From assembly GCF_046054155.1 (NCBI RefSeq), contig NZ_JBEQCT010000007.1:124001-188000 (forward strand): a stretch of 64,000 bases of DNA, read 5' to 3'. Of the stretch, positions 35,533 through 43,456 are shown piece after piece. Under the pieces are notes generated by a model, which was not told where the DNA came from, searched no databases, and worked only from the letters and a program-made list of their open reading frames with translations. A program made the translations under genes and the position numbers. Positions within the stretch are counted from its first letter, which is position 1. Each line of letters begins with the position of its first letter. The stretch comes from Celerinatantimonas yamalensis (GTDB taxonomy: Bacteria; Pseudomonadota; Gammaproteobacteria; Enterobacterales; Celerinatantimonadaceae).

Positions 35533-36215
35533 ATAGACGGCTTTTTCAGTTCAAATTGATAACGACGCTCTAACCACCACAACACGCCGTTAGAGAGGCT
35601 TGTCAGCAACAGGTAAATCGCGCCCGCGAGCAACGTAAAAAAGAACAACTTATAAGTCCCCTTACCGGCGTCTTGGGTGACCTTCACCACATCAGACAAG
35701 CCAATCAATGAGACCAACGCGGTGGATTTTAATGTCACTAACCAGTTATTCGCTACCCCAGGCAGTGCATGACGCATCATTTGCGGAAACAAAATCAGAC
35801 GAAAAACCTGCCAACGACTCATCCCGTAAGCATATCCTGCCTCAAGCTGACCACTTGGGACCATCAAAAAAGCACCACGAAAAGTCTCGGCAAAATAGGC
35901 ACCATAAATAAAGCCAATCGTGAGAATGCCAGCACTAAACGGGTCAATCTCAATGGTTGAAAGACCGATAAAATCGGTCAACTGATTCAGCCATATCTGC
36001 AAACTGTAGAATATTAACAGCATCAGCACCAAATCAGGCACACCGCGAATAATCGAGGTATACACTTGCGCAAAGCCTTGCAGTAGGCGATTACCAAACA
36101 ATTTGCCACAGGCACTTAACAGCCCTAAAAATATGGCGACTAAGACGGACAAAACCGCCAATTCAATCGTCACTAGAGTGCCTTGCCAGACCTGCTCCCC
36201 ATACCCATAAAACAT
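35529..36215 (-). CDS. hisQ: Basic amino-acid ABC transporter permease HisQ-like
   Basis: 228 residues. It aligns throughout with HisQ: MFYGYGEQVWQGTLVTIELA at the start, YTSIIRGVPDLVLMLLIFYSLQ, GFIYGAYFAETFRGAFLMVP, EAGYAYGMSRWQVF (EAA loop), LKSTALVSLIGLSDVVK. ATG 36215 is chosen because GGGAGAAGG directly precedes it and HisQ begins at the same place. It is downstream of the binding-protein gene, with a hairpin between them. Confidence 0.92.
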   Translation of the reverse strand: MFYGYGEQVWQGTLVTIELAVLSVLVAIFLGLLSACGKLFGNRLLQGFAQVYTSIIRGVPDLVLMLLIFYSLQIWLNQLTDFIGLSTIEIDPFSAGILTIGFIYGAYFAETFRGAFLMVPSGQLEAGYAYGMSRWQVFRLILFPQMMRHALPGVANNWLVTLKSTALVSLIGLSDVVKVTQDAGKGTYKLFFFTLLAGAIYLLLTSLSNGVLWWLERRYQFELKKPSI

Positions 36216-36275
36216 GCCTTCTCCCAAAAATCGCTGAGTCAAAGTCGACTGTAGACTAACAATTTTTACTCATAA

Positions 36276-36318
36276 TGAAAAAACCATAGCAAGATGTGGC
36301 CCACCCGGCTATGGTTTG
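36276..36318 (-). terminator. Intercistronic hairpin (leaky terminator)
   Basis: On the minus strand AAACCATAGC and GCTATGGTTT pair perfectly and are followed by a T-run (TTTTTTC). It lies between the binding-protein gene and the permease genes. A partial terminator here would leave more mRNA for the binding protein than for the permeases, as is common in such operons. Confidence 0.7.
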
Positions 36319-36336
36319 ACGTAACTGAAGAATAGC

Positions 36337-37125
36337 TTAGTTTTGTTCGGGTAAGCTTACATCAACATTTTTAAAGTACTTTTTCGACAATTGATGGACC
36401 AAGCCTTGGGCTTTGAGAACATTAATGGCTTTATTGATCCGAGTAACGAGTGCGCTATCACTTTTGCGTAGTCCAAAACCAATGCCTGGACCGAATATCT
36501 CTGGGTCGTAGACCGCTTTGCCCATAAATGAATACCCTTTGCCTTGAGCTTTATCGAGAAACCCAGCTTGTCCTGAGGTTGAATTCACCAATGTGCCATC
36601 TAAACGACCCGATACCATATCGTAGTAGACTTGGTTTTGATCTTTATAAGGAACAATATTCACCCCGTTTGGCTGCCAATGTTTCATCGCATAACTTTCT
36701 TGGGTTGAACCTTGCAACACCCCGATGTTTTTACCTTTTAAAGCCTCAGCAGTCGGTTTTAAACCGGAGCCGTTATGCGCAATCAGTTGTGATGGCAATT
36801 GATAGATCGCATGGGTAAAGGCAATCGCTTTAGCACGTTGTGGCGTAATATCCATCGATGAGTTAATCACATCAAATTTTTTCGCTTTCAGTGCTGGAAT
36901 GAGCGTATCAAATGAGCTTTCTACCCATGAACATTTCAGCTTTGCCTGCTGACAAATCGCGTTGCCTAAATCAATATCAAACCCGACCAGTTTTCCGTCG
37001 GAAGTTTTACTCTCCATAGGCGGATACTGTGGCTCTACCCCAAATTTTATCGCTGTTGTACCCGCCCACACACTGGGTACAGCCGCAACGCCTAATGCAA
37101 CGATCAAACACTTCACGATATTCAT
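36337..37125 (-). CDS. Basic amino-acid-binding periplasmic protein (ArgT/HisJ family)
   Basis: 262 residues with a signal peptide (VKCLIVALGVAAVPSVWA-GT) and the family 3 solute-binding fold: FGVEPQYPPMESKTSDGKLVGFDIDLG region, SFDTLIPALKAKKFDVINSSMDIT, the Arg-equivalent ITPQRAK, IGVLQGSTQESYA, DGTLVNSTSGQAGFL. The pattern and two-cysteine region (CQQAKLKCSW) match LAO/HisJ proteins that bind lysine, arginine, ornithine or histidine. ATG 37125 has AGGGAAG upstream. Confidence 0.92.
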   Translation of the reverse strand: MNIVKCLIVALGVAAVPSVWAGTTAIKFGVEPQYPPMESKTSDGKLVGFDIDLGNAICQQAKLKCSWVESSFDTLIPALKAKKFDVINSSMDITPQRAKAIAFTHAIYQLPSQLIAHNGSGLKPTAEALKGKNIGVLQGSTQESYAMKHWQPNGVNIVPYKDQNQVYYDMVSGRLDGTLVNSTSGQAGFLDKAQGKGYSFMGKAVYDPEIFGPGIGFGLRKSDSALVTRINKAINVLKAQGLVHQLSKKYFKNVDVSLPEQN

Positions 37126-37288
37126 GTCGCTTCCCTTCTTCAATACGCTAAAACAAAGAATGTTAAATTTGTGTATCTCCTGTGGCAGTCACTCATTAAC
37201 GAGTTAGTCAACAGGATTTTCTGGTGAGTGATTATATGGCAAAATAGAATAACTATTCATCTAAAATTTATAATTATTTTTATCGTGA

Positions 37289-37822
37289 TTAATGAGGCCA
37301 CAGCTTTCGCTGACAGAGTAATTCCACCTGTTCAACCATCCACGGGCTAAAAGCCCACGGCGTAGCCTGAATCGATTGAACCAGTTTATCGCCATTAATC
37401 CATTGATAATCCATCACTTCTTCAGAATTTAAAGCCAAATCACTTTGCGCCTGAGCCCAATAGATTGGGCAATATTCATACTCAATAACACCACTGGCAT
37501 CTTTCGCCCAATAGCGATAATCATCAATTAGTAATTGTGGTGCTCGAATATTCAGCCCAAGTTCATGACGAGCCCGACGCATCACGGCCTGACTGAACGG
37601 CTCATTGGGAGCAGGATGCCCGCATACTGAATTACTCCAAACCCCTGGCCATGTTTGTTTACTCAAGGCGCGTCGGGTCACTAATAACTGCCGCTTGGCA
37701 TTAAAAATGTAGCAAGAAAACCCCAAATGAAATGGGGTCTGTTGATGGTGCACTGCACGCTTATCCATCTGAGCGTAGGCACGGCGGTGTTTATCTAACA
37801 AGACCACATATTCTATTGCCAT
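37289..37822 (-). CDS. idi: Isopentenyl-diphosphate delta-isomerase, type 1
   Basis: 177 residues, a Nudix-fold enzyme converting IPP and DMAPP. It follows E. coli Idi closely: HLGFSCYIFNAKRQLLVTRRALSKQTWPGVWSNSVCGHP with the catalytic Cys in NSVCGHP, the Nudix-like RRARHELGL, the active-site Glu in EYEYCPIYWAQ, and EEVMDYQW and TPWAFSPWM. Start ATG 37822 has GGAGAG just upstream. It lies 35 bases after the MarR gene in the same direction and may share its transcript, an unusual pairing. Confidence 0.94.
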   Translation of the reverse strand: MAIEYVVLLDKHRRAYAQMDKRAVHHQQTPFHLGFSCYIFNAKRQLLVTRRALSKQTWPGVWSNSVCGHPAPNEPFSQAVMRRARHELGLNIRAPQLLIDDYRYWAKDASGVIEYEYCPIYWAQAQSDLALNSEEVMDYQWINGDKLVQSIQATPWAFSPWMVEQVELLCQRKLWPH

Positions 37823-37857
37823 AATCTCTCCAAACTCATTGACAGCAAGCGGGCACA

Positions 37858-38289
37858 TCACAAACTAGACGGATCATCACTTTGGGCCAATTTAGTTAAT
37901 AATTGCAGTAGCAGCCCTTGTTCATCTGTCGACAAACGCTGTAAAAATTGTTGATCGACTTGCTCCCACTGCGGCCGTAACTCTTGAACCAACTGTTCCC
38001 CCTGCTCGGTTAAGTGAACAAACCGCCGGCGCCGGTCATTCGTGTCAGTCTGTCGGTACAACCACTGTCGCTGCTCTAAGCGGCGCAGCATTTCAGCCAA
38101 CGTCGCTTTGCTACTGGCGGCTGCCGCCATTAATTCAATCTGTTCGATCCCAGGATGCTCCGCCAGCGTTCGTAATACTGCCATTTGGGGTTTGGTTAAT
38201 GTCGGCAGGGCTTTTTGCCACGCTGCGGTATGTAATTGAAACACCCGACGCATCAGGTGGAACACTTCTTGGTGAATTAATTTACCCAT
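37858..38289 (-). CDS. MarR-family regulator divergent from decarboxylase operon
   Basis: 143 residues. MarR wHTH: LTKPQMAVLRTLAEHPGIEQ, MAAAASSKATLAEMLRRLEQRQWLYR, wing QTDTNDRRRRFVHLTEQGEQL. Start ATG 38289 (AAAGGAG upstream). It is divergent from the UbiX/UbiD-type operon with 132 bases between. MarR repressors that sense phenolic acids control similar decarboxylases (PadR/SlyA-like logic), so regulation by the substrate is likely. Confidence 0.9.
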   Translation of the reverse strand: MGKLIHQEVFHLMRRVFQLHTAAWQKALPTLTKPQMAVLRTLAEHPGIEQIELMAAAASSKATLAEMLRRLEQRQWLYRQTDTNDRRRRFVHLTEQGEQLVQELRPQWEQVDQQFLQRLSTDEQGLLLQLLTKLAQSDDPSSL

Positions 38290-38339
38290 AGAGACTCCTT
38301 TGATAGCTAACCGTTCATGCATCATTTTAGAAGTTTACC

Positions 38340-38420
38340 TCACAAAGAATCATTGATCTTATTGATAACTCCCCTCATAATAGCGCAAAATAGTTCTTAT
38401 GCGAACAAGTAGGAGATCAT
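38340..38420. promoter_or_regulatory. MarR/decarboxylase divergent promoter region
   Basis: An AT-rich 80-base stretch before the decarboxylase operon. TTGATCTTATTGATA and AGTTCTTATGCGAAC (a dyad, GTTC.TATGCGAAC at about 38391-38405) are visible. The latter, close to the start, is the best operator candidate. Confidence 0.35.
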
Positions 38421-38421
38421 T

Positions 38422-38994
38422 TTGCGATTAATTGTAGCCATGACTGGCGCGACAGGGGCTCCTTTGGCGGTAAAACTGCTAGAAGCGCTCAGTCAGTGTC
38501 CTGACGTAGAAACTCATCTGATCCTCTCCAAATGGGCAAAAGTCACTTTGGAGCTTGAAACCAGCTACAAGGCAGGTGATCTCCGCGAACTTGCCGATGT
38601 GGTCTATCGCCCTGACGACCAAGCAGCAGCGATCTCATCCGGATCGTTTATCACCGATGGCATGATTATCATTCCTTGCAGCATGAAAACCTTAGCAGGC
38701 ATTCGCTTAGGGTACGCCGAAGGGCTGATTGGCCGCGCCGCTGATGTGATATTAAAAGAGCAGCGCAAGCTGGTACTCGTGCCTCGCGAAACGCCGTTGT
38801 CGAGCATCCACTTAGATAATATGTTGGCACTGTCAAAAATGGGTGCAGCGATCGTGCCGCCGATGCCTGCTTACTACAACCACCCTCAACATATTGATGA
38901 TGTCACTACCCACGTGGTTGCTCGTGTACTTGACCAATTCCATATTGCCTTGCCTGATGCGAAGCGTTGGCAAGGTCTACCTGAACGCCATTAG
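38422..38994 (+). CDS. Phenolic-acid decarboxylase subunit B (UbiX-like flavin prenyltransferase)
   Basis: 190 residues of the UbiX/Pad1 family, which makes prenylated FMN for the UbiD-type partner. Motifs: LIVAMTGATGAPLAVKLLEAL, GSFITDGMIIIPCSMKTLAGI (flavin-phosphate and active-site loop), GRAADVILKEQRKLVLVPRETPLS, and PAYYNHPQ. It starts with TTG, since AGGAGAT lies 5 bases upstream and no ATG fits. First gene of the BsdBCD/EcdBCD-type operon. Confidence 0.94.
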   Translation: MRLIVAMTGATGAPLAVKLLEALSQCPDVETHLILSKWAKVTLELETSYKAGDLRELADVVYRPDDQAAAISSGSFITDGMIIIPCSMKTLAGIRLGYAEGLIGRAADVILKEQRKLVLVPRETPLSSIHLDNMLALSKMGAAIVPPMPAYYNHPQHIDDVTTHVVARVLDQFHIALPDAKRWQGLPERH

Positions 38995-39017
38995 TTCCAA
39001 CATTCAAAGGAGTATCT

Positions 39018-40457
39018 ATGGCTTATGATGATTTACGCAGCTTTTTAAACGCACTAGATGAACACCAGCAATTGCTGCGTATAGAAGAACAAGTGCAAGC
39101 TGAACCCGATATCGCCGCAGCCGCCAACGCCACTGGACGCATTAGTAATCCGGATGCTGCCCCCGCATTGTTTTTCAACAATGTAGCAGGTTTTACCAAT
39201 GCCCAAATCGCTATGAATACTTTGGGCTCGTGGTCGAACCATGCCATTGCACTGGGATTGTCGCCGCAAACTGGAACCAAGGCGCAGATCGATGAGTTTA
39301 TCCGCCGTTGGGATAACTACCCCGTCGCTCCTGAACGCCGTGATAATCCACCTTGGGCCGAAAATAGTGCTGATGGTGATGACATCAACTTATTTGATAT
39401 TTTGCCATTATTTCGCCTTAATGATGGTGATGGTGGCTTCTATCTGGATAAAGCCAGTATCATCTCACGCGATCCAAGCGATCCGGATAACTTTGACAAA
39501 CAAAATGTCGGGATCTACCGCATGGAAGTCAAAGGCAAGCGTAAACTCGCACTGCAACCGGTACCAATGCACGATATTGCAATCCACTTACACAAAGCCG
39601 AGGAGCGCGGCGAAGATCTCCCTATCGTCATTACGCTGGGAAATGACCCGATCATCACGCTGATGGGCGCAACACCGCTGAAATATGATGAGTCCGAATA
39701 CGAGATGGCAGGAGCCTTGCGTGAAGCACCCTATCCGATTAGCACAGCGCCGTTAACCGGTTTTGATGTGCCATGGGGTTCAGAGGTCATTCTTGAAGGC
39801 GTTATTGAGGGGCGTAAGCGTGAGATTGAAGGGCCATTTGGCGAATTCACTGGCCACTATTCAGGCGGCCGGCAGATGACGGTGGTGCGCATCGACAAAA
39901 TTAGCTATCGCACGAACCCGATCTTTGAATCACTCTATTTAGGCATGCCTTGGACCGAAATCGATTATTTGATTGGTCCGGCGACCTGCGTGCCATTATA
40001 TAAACAACTCAAGGCTGAATTTCCCGAGGTGCAGGCTGTTAACGCCATGTACACACATGGCTTGCTGGCGATTATCTCCACCAAGAAACGTTATGGTGGC
40101 TTTGCCAAGGCCGTGGGTTTGCGGGCGATGACTACTCCCCATGGTTTGGGATATGTGAAGATGGTGATTATGGTCGATGAAGATGTCGATCCATTTAACC
40201 TGCCACAAGTGATGTGGGCGCTGTCATCCAAAGTCAACCCTGCTGGCGATCTAGTTCAGCTTCCTAACATGTCTGTGCTAGAGCTTGACCCAGGCTCACA
40301 GCCTGCTGGCATTACCGACAAATTAGTGATTGATGCCACCACCCCCGTCGCCCCAGATAACCGCGGCCACTACAGCCAGCCGGTGAAAGATCTCCCCGAA
40401 GCGGCTAAATGGGCTGAGAAACTCAATCAAATGATTGCTGAACGTCATAAAAAATAA
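39018..40457 (+). CDS. Phenolic-acid decarboxylase subunit C (UbiD family)
   Basis: 479 residues, nearly colinear with the enterobacterial 4-hydroxybenzoate/vanillate decarboxylase subunit C (EcdC/KpdC). It uses prenylated FMN for reversible non-oxidative decarboxylation of hydroxyarylic acids. Motifs: DDINLFDILPLFRLNDGDGG, KQNVGIYRMEVKGKRKLALQ, the catalytic-region IEGPFGEFTGHYSGG with the active Glu residues, ESLYLGMPWTEIDYL, and VDEDVDPFNLPQVMWALSS. Ribosome site AAAGGAG. Confidence 0.95.
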   Translation: MAYDDLRSFLNALDEHQQLLRIEEQVQAEPDIAAAANATGRISNPDAAPALFFNNVAGFTNAQIAMNTLGSWSNHAIALGLSPQTGTKAQIDEFIRRWDNYPVAPERRDNPPWAENSADGDDINLFDILPLFRLNDGDGGFYLDKASIISRDPSDPDNFDKQNVGIYRMEVKGKRKLALQPVPMHDIAIHLHKAEERGEDLPIVITLGNDPIITLMGATPLKYDESEYEMAGALREAPYPISTAPLTGFDVPWGSEVILEGVIEGRKREIEGPFGEFTGHYSGGRQMTVVRIDKISYRTNPIFESLYLGMPWTEIDYLIGPATCVPLYKQLKAEFPEVQAVNAMYTHGLLAIISTKKRYGGFAKAVGLRAMTTPHGLGYVKMVIMVDEDVDPFNLPQVMWALSSKVNPAGDLVQLPNMSVLELDPGSQPAGITDKLVIDATTPVAPDNRGHYSQPVKDLPEAAKWAEKLNQMIAERHKK

Positions 40458-40468
40458 GGAGAATAACG

Positions 40469-40696
40469 ATGATTTGTCCACGTTGTGGCGATGAGCATAT
40501 CGAACTGCTGGCTGAATCTCCTGTCAATGGAGTTTGGACCGTACATATGTGCCAACACTGTTTTTACACCTGGCGCTCAACCGAGCCGTTACGCCGCACC
40601 AGCCGAGAACACTACCCTGAGCGATTTAAAATAACTCAAGCGGATATCGACAACGCACCGATAGTGCCAACTATCCCGCCTTTGCTTAGCAAGTAA
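40469..40696 (+). CDS. Phenolic-acid decarboxylase subunit D
   Basis: 75 residues. It has two CxxC pairs (CPRCGDEH, MCQHCFY) that look like a small zinc ribbon, then RRTSREHYPERFKIT as in EcdD/KpdD. This subunit is needed for full activity in the enterobacterial enzymes, though its mechanism is unclear. It lies 11 bases after subunit C with GGAG upstream. Confidence 0.93.
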   Translation: MICPRCGDEHIELLAESPVNGVWTVHMCQHCFYTWRSTEPLRRTSREHYPERFKITQADIDNAPIVPTIPPLLSK

Positions 40697-40709
40697 TATC
40701 ACCCATTCT

Positions 40710-40735
40710 AAGGGCGCCCAGCGCCCTTTCGTTTG
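40710..40735 (+). terminator. Terminator of the decarboxylase operon
   Basis: AAGGGCG, five bases, CGCCCTT, then TCGTTT, 13 bases after the subunit D stop. Confidence 0.7.
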
Positions 40736-40913
40736 CTAACCCACATAACCTAAAGATCGCTACCAATCTACTGGTAAAACCTATCATAAGCGGCTGACCA
40801 TTGCTCTTTACTGCCCGATTTAAACAACAACGACTACACCACTGACTGAGTCATACGCCCGCAGAATCAACGTCATATTCTGCTGCCTACTCCATCATCT
40901 CGCTCATCCCTAC

Positions 40914-41720
40914 CTACAACATCCGATGGGCTAGTGCAGGGAGCTTCTGGCGAACCGTTGCGAGCAACTGCGGATCATAAGCAGCAACGACCACACCATT
41001 GCCGGCAGGACATTCACTGACAATTTCTCCCCATGGGTCAACAATCAAACTGTGACCATAGGTCTGTTTGGCGCCGAGATGCTCACCCGTTTGCGCAGCC
41101 GCCACAACGTAACACTGATTTTCAATCGCTCGAGCTTGCAATAAGGTATGCCAATGCGCTAGGCCAGTCGTATAGGTAAACGCAGCGGCCATAGAGATGA
41201 TCTGATAATCTGGCGCTTGGCGATACAACTCTGGAAAACGCAGATCGTAACAGACACTGGCCCGCGCCTTGGCAAAGGGCAGCGAATAAGTGACAACGTC
41301 GCGCCCTGCGGTTAACACGTCTGACTCTTGGTAACGCATTGAGCCATCGTCATAACCAAATAGGTGTACTTTATCGTAACGCGCTTGGCACTGCCCTTGC
41401 GGGTTAAATAATAACTGTGTGTTATACACATGCTCAGGCTCAGGAGAGGCAATGGGTAAAGTCCCTGCGGCCAACCATAACTGATAGGTTGCGGCCAGTT
41501 CGCTGAGCTTACGCTGCAACGGCCCATCACCAAAGGCTTCAGCTAAGTGAACGCGCTGCGTTTCATCGGCGCCCATCCAATAAAAATACTCGGGTAACAC
41601 CACATATTTTGCGCCTTTCGCCGCGGCCTGAGCAATCAACTCACTGGCAAGGCGTATATTGGTGTCAACATCATCACCACTATTCATCTGTATGGCGGCT
41701 AACAGGCTAGATTGATTCAT
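40914..41720 (-). CDS. Nitrilase-family amidase (deaminated glutathione amidase-like)
   Basis: 268 residues of the carbon-nitrogen hydrolase superfamily. The Glu-Lys-Cys triad is intact: E in VVLPEYFYWMG, K in RYDKVHLFGY, C in ASVCYDLRFPELYR. The Nit1/YbeM-type landmark HWHTLLQARAIENQCYVVAA is present. Nit1 enzymes hydrolyse deaminated glutathione, a transaminase side-product. Start ATG 41720 has AAGGAG upstream; a 23-codon extension is unlikely. It stands alone. Confidence 0.9.
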   Translation of the reverse strand: MNQSSLLAAIQMNSGDDVDTNIRLASELIAQAAAKGAKYVVLPEYFYWMGADETQRVHLAEAFGDGPLQRKLSELAATYQLWLAAGTLPIASPEPEHVYNTQLLFNPQGQCQARYDKVHLFGYDDGSMRYQESDVLTAGRDVVTYSLPFAKARASVCYDLRFPELYRQAPDYQIISMAAAFTYTTGLAHWHTLLQARAIENQCYVVAAAQTGEHLGAKQTYGHSLIVDPWGEIVSECPAGNGVVVAAYDPQLLATVRQKLPALAHRML

Positions 41721-42267
41721 TGACGCGCTCCTTTTATGACCGTTAAATTTATGACCTAAGTAATGACACTCAAATTGTGTTAACAACAACTCTCGTTACC
41801 TAGAACGAGCCAACGTTTCAAAACCAGATGTTAATGATAATCGTCAATCGTCTTTCTTAAAGTTAAAGCATCAACGACTGCGCAAAAAAACATCAAGGTA
41901 AAACGTAACGCATCGAATTGTCGCGACTTGATAGTGCTGGATCAACCCCTTTCCCATCTGCAAACACAACTCATAGTACTCAGTGATTACTTTATCTATT
42001 GCAATAAAGCCAGCTTTTTGCAGCGTCAATGCCAGCCTTGCATCAATACTCGGCTTGCTGCAAGCAACAACATGCCCTCAACCAACGCATTTGTATACTT
42101 TTTGACCGCGGATGAACATCAATCGGGGATAAACAAACATGCAACAATTCAACTGACAATAAATTTACATGATTTATTCGCAATATTTGAGTTAGGTCAA
42201 ATTTATCAACATGGTTGAGTGACACAATTCAGTCGAAAAATTAACAATTATGCAAAAGGTGAGCTTC
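41721..42267. other. Intergenic upstream of yiaY-like gene
   Basis: About 545 bases. A 96-codon frame at 41928-42218 has no ribosome site and no recognisable product, so I leave it out. The right part holds a candidate FNR-type box, listed separately. Confidence 0.4.
42187..42200. promoter_or_regulatory. Candidate FNR/CRP-type box
   Basis: TTGAGTTAGGTCAA matches the FNR consensus TTGAT-N4-ATCAA in both TTGA/TCAA arms and in spacing, with one base off in each inner position. It lies 68-81 bases upstream of the iron alcohol dehydrogenase start, suitable for anaerobic activation. Confidence 0.4.
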
Positions 42268-43416
42268 ATGAGTAGTACATTTTATATTCCAGCTATCAAC
42301 ATTATGGGCGAAGGTGCCCTAAAAAATGCAGCCCAACAAATCCAAAATTTAGGCTTTAAACAGGCGTTGATTGTCACTGACCCTGGGATGACGAAACTGG
42401 GCGTCACTGCAGAAATTCAAACGCTACTCAAAGAGTATTCGGTTGAATGTGTGGTTTATGATGGCGTTCAACCTAACCCAACGGTTGCTAATGTGAACGC
42501 GGGTCTTGAAACTTTGCATCATCATAGTTGTGACTGCGTCATCTCTTTAGGGGGCGGTTCATCACATGACTGTGCCAAAGGAATTTCCCTGGTGGCAACC
42601 AATGGTGGCCATATCAGTGATTATGAAGGGGTGGATGTTTCTAAAAAGCCACAGCTGCCACTGATTAGTATCAATACCACAGCGGGTACGGCTTCTGAAA
42701 TGACTCGCTTCTGCATCATTACCGATCAAGAACGCCACATTAAAATGGCCATTGTTGACCAGAATGTTACGCCGGTTTTATCCGTCAATGATCCTAAACT
42801 GATGGCAGGTATGCCTGCATCACTGACTGCTGCAACTGGGATGGATGCGCTAACGCATGCCGTTGAAGCTTATGTGTCAACGGCTGCGACCCCGATTACC
42901 GATGCCTGTGCGATTAAAGCCATCGAAATCATCCGCGACTCTTTGTACGAAGCAGTCCATAACGGCAGCAACATGCAAGCCCGTGAACAGATGGCTTATG
43001 CGCAATTTATGGCTGGAATGGCGTTTAACAACGCATCATTAGGTTATGTACATGCCATGGCGCATCAATTAGGTGGTTTCTATGACCTGCCTCATGGTGT
43101 TTGTAATGCCGTATTGTTGCCTCACGTACAACGCTATAACGCACAAGTCGCAGCCGCTCGTTTAACAGATGTGGCCAAAGCATTAGGTGTCGATGTGGCT
43201 GGCATGACCGAGCAACAAGGTGCAGATGCTGCAATTGCAGCAATTGTTAAACTATCACAATCTGTCAATATTCCTGCTGGTCTAAAAGGGCTAGGCGCGA
43301 AAGAAGAAGACTTCAATGTATTAGCAGATAATGCCATGAACGATGCGTGCGGATTTACCAATCCAAAACAACCCACTCACGCAGAAGTGGTCGCTATTTT
43401 TAAAGCTGCAATGTAA
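42268..43416 (+). CDS. yiaY: Iron-containing alcohol dehydrogenase YiaY-like
   Basis: 382 residues of the group III Fe-dependent alcohol dehydrogenases, very close to E. coli YiaY (383). Cofactor motif GGGSSHDCAKGISLVA, INTTAGTASEMTRFCIIT, and metal ligands in GMDALTHAVEAYVS and YVHAMAHQLGGFYDLPHG. The family oxidises or reduces short alcohols, 1,2-diols or L-threonine with NAD. ATG 42268 is preferred (AAAGGTGAG upstream) over one at 42250. It is monocistronic with its own terminator. Confidence 0.94.
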   Translation: MSSTFYIPAINIMGEGALKNAAQQIQNLGFKQALIVTDPGMTKLGVTAEIQTLLKEYSVECVVYDGVQPNPTVANVNAGLETLHHHSCDCVISLGGGSSHDCAKGISLVATNGGHISDYEGVDVSKKPQLPLISINTTAGTASEMTRFCIITDQERHIKMAIVDQNVTPVLSVNDPKLMAGMPASLTAATGMDALTHAVEAYVSTAATPITDACAIKAIEIIRDSLYEAVHNGSNMQAREQMAYAQFMAGMAFNNASLGYVHAMAHQLGGFYDLPHGVCNAVLLPHVQRYNAQVAAARLTDVAKALGVDVAGMTEQQGADAAIAAIVKLSQSVNIPAGLKGLGAKEEDFNVLADNAMNDACGFTNPKQPTHAEVVAIFKAAM

Positions 43417-43423
43417 TACGGAT

Positions 43424-43456
43424 AAGCCTTGTGATCCTCACCACAAGGCTTTACTT
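43424..43456 (+). terminator. Terminator, shared by convergent genes
   Basis: AAGCCTTGTG and CACAAGGCTT pair over 10 bp and are followed by TTACTTT. It sits right between the converging yiaY-like and GldA-like genes. Confidence 0.8.

Noticed and set aside
41928..42218. 96-codon frame upstream of the iron alcohol dehydrogenase
   Set aside because: No ribosome site, no recognisable domain, and it runs through a probable control region.
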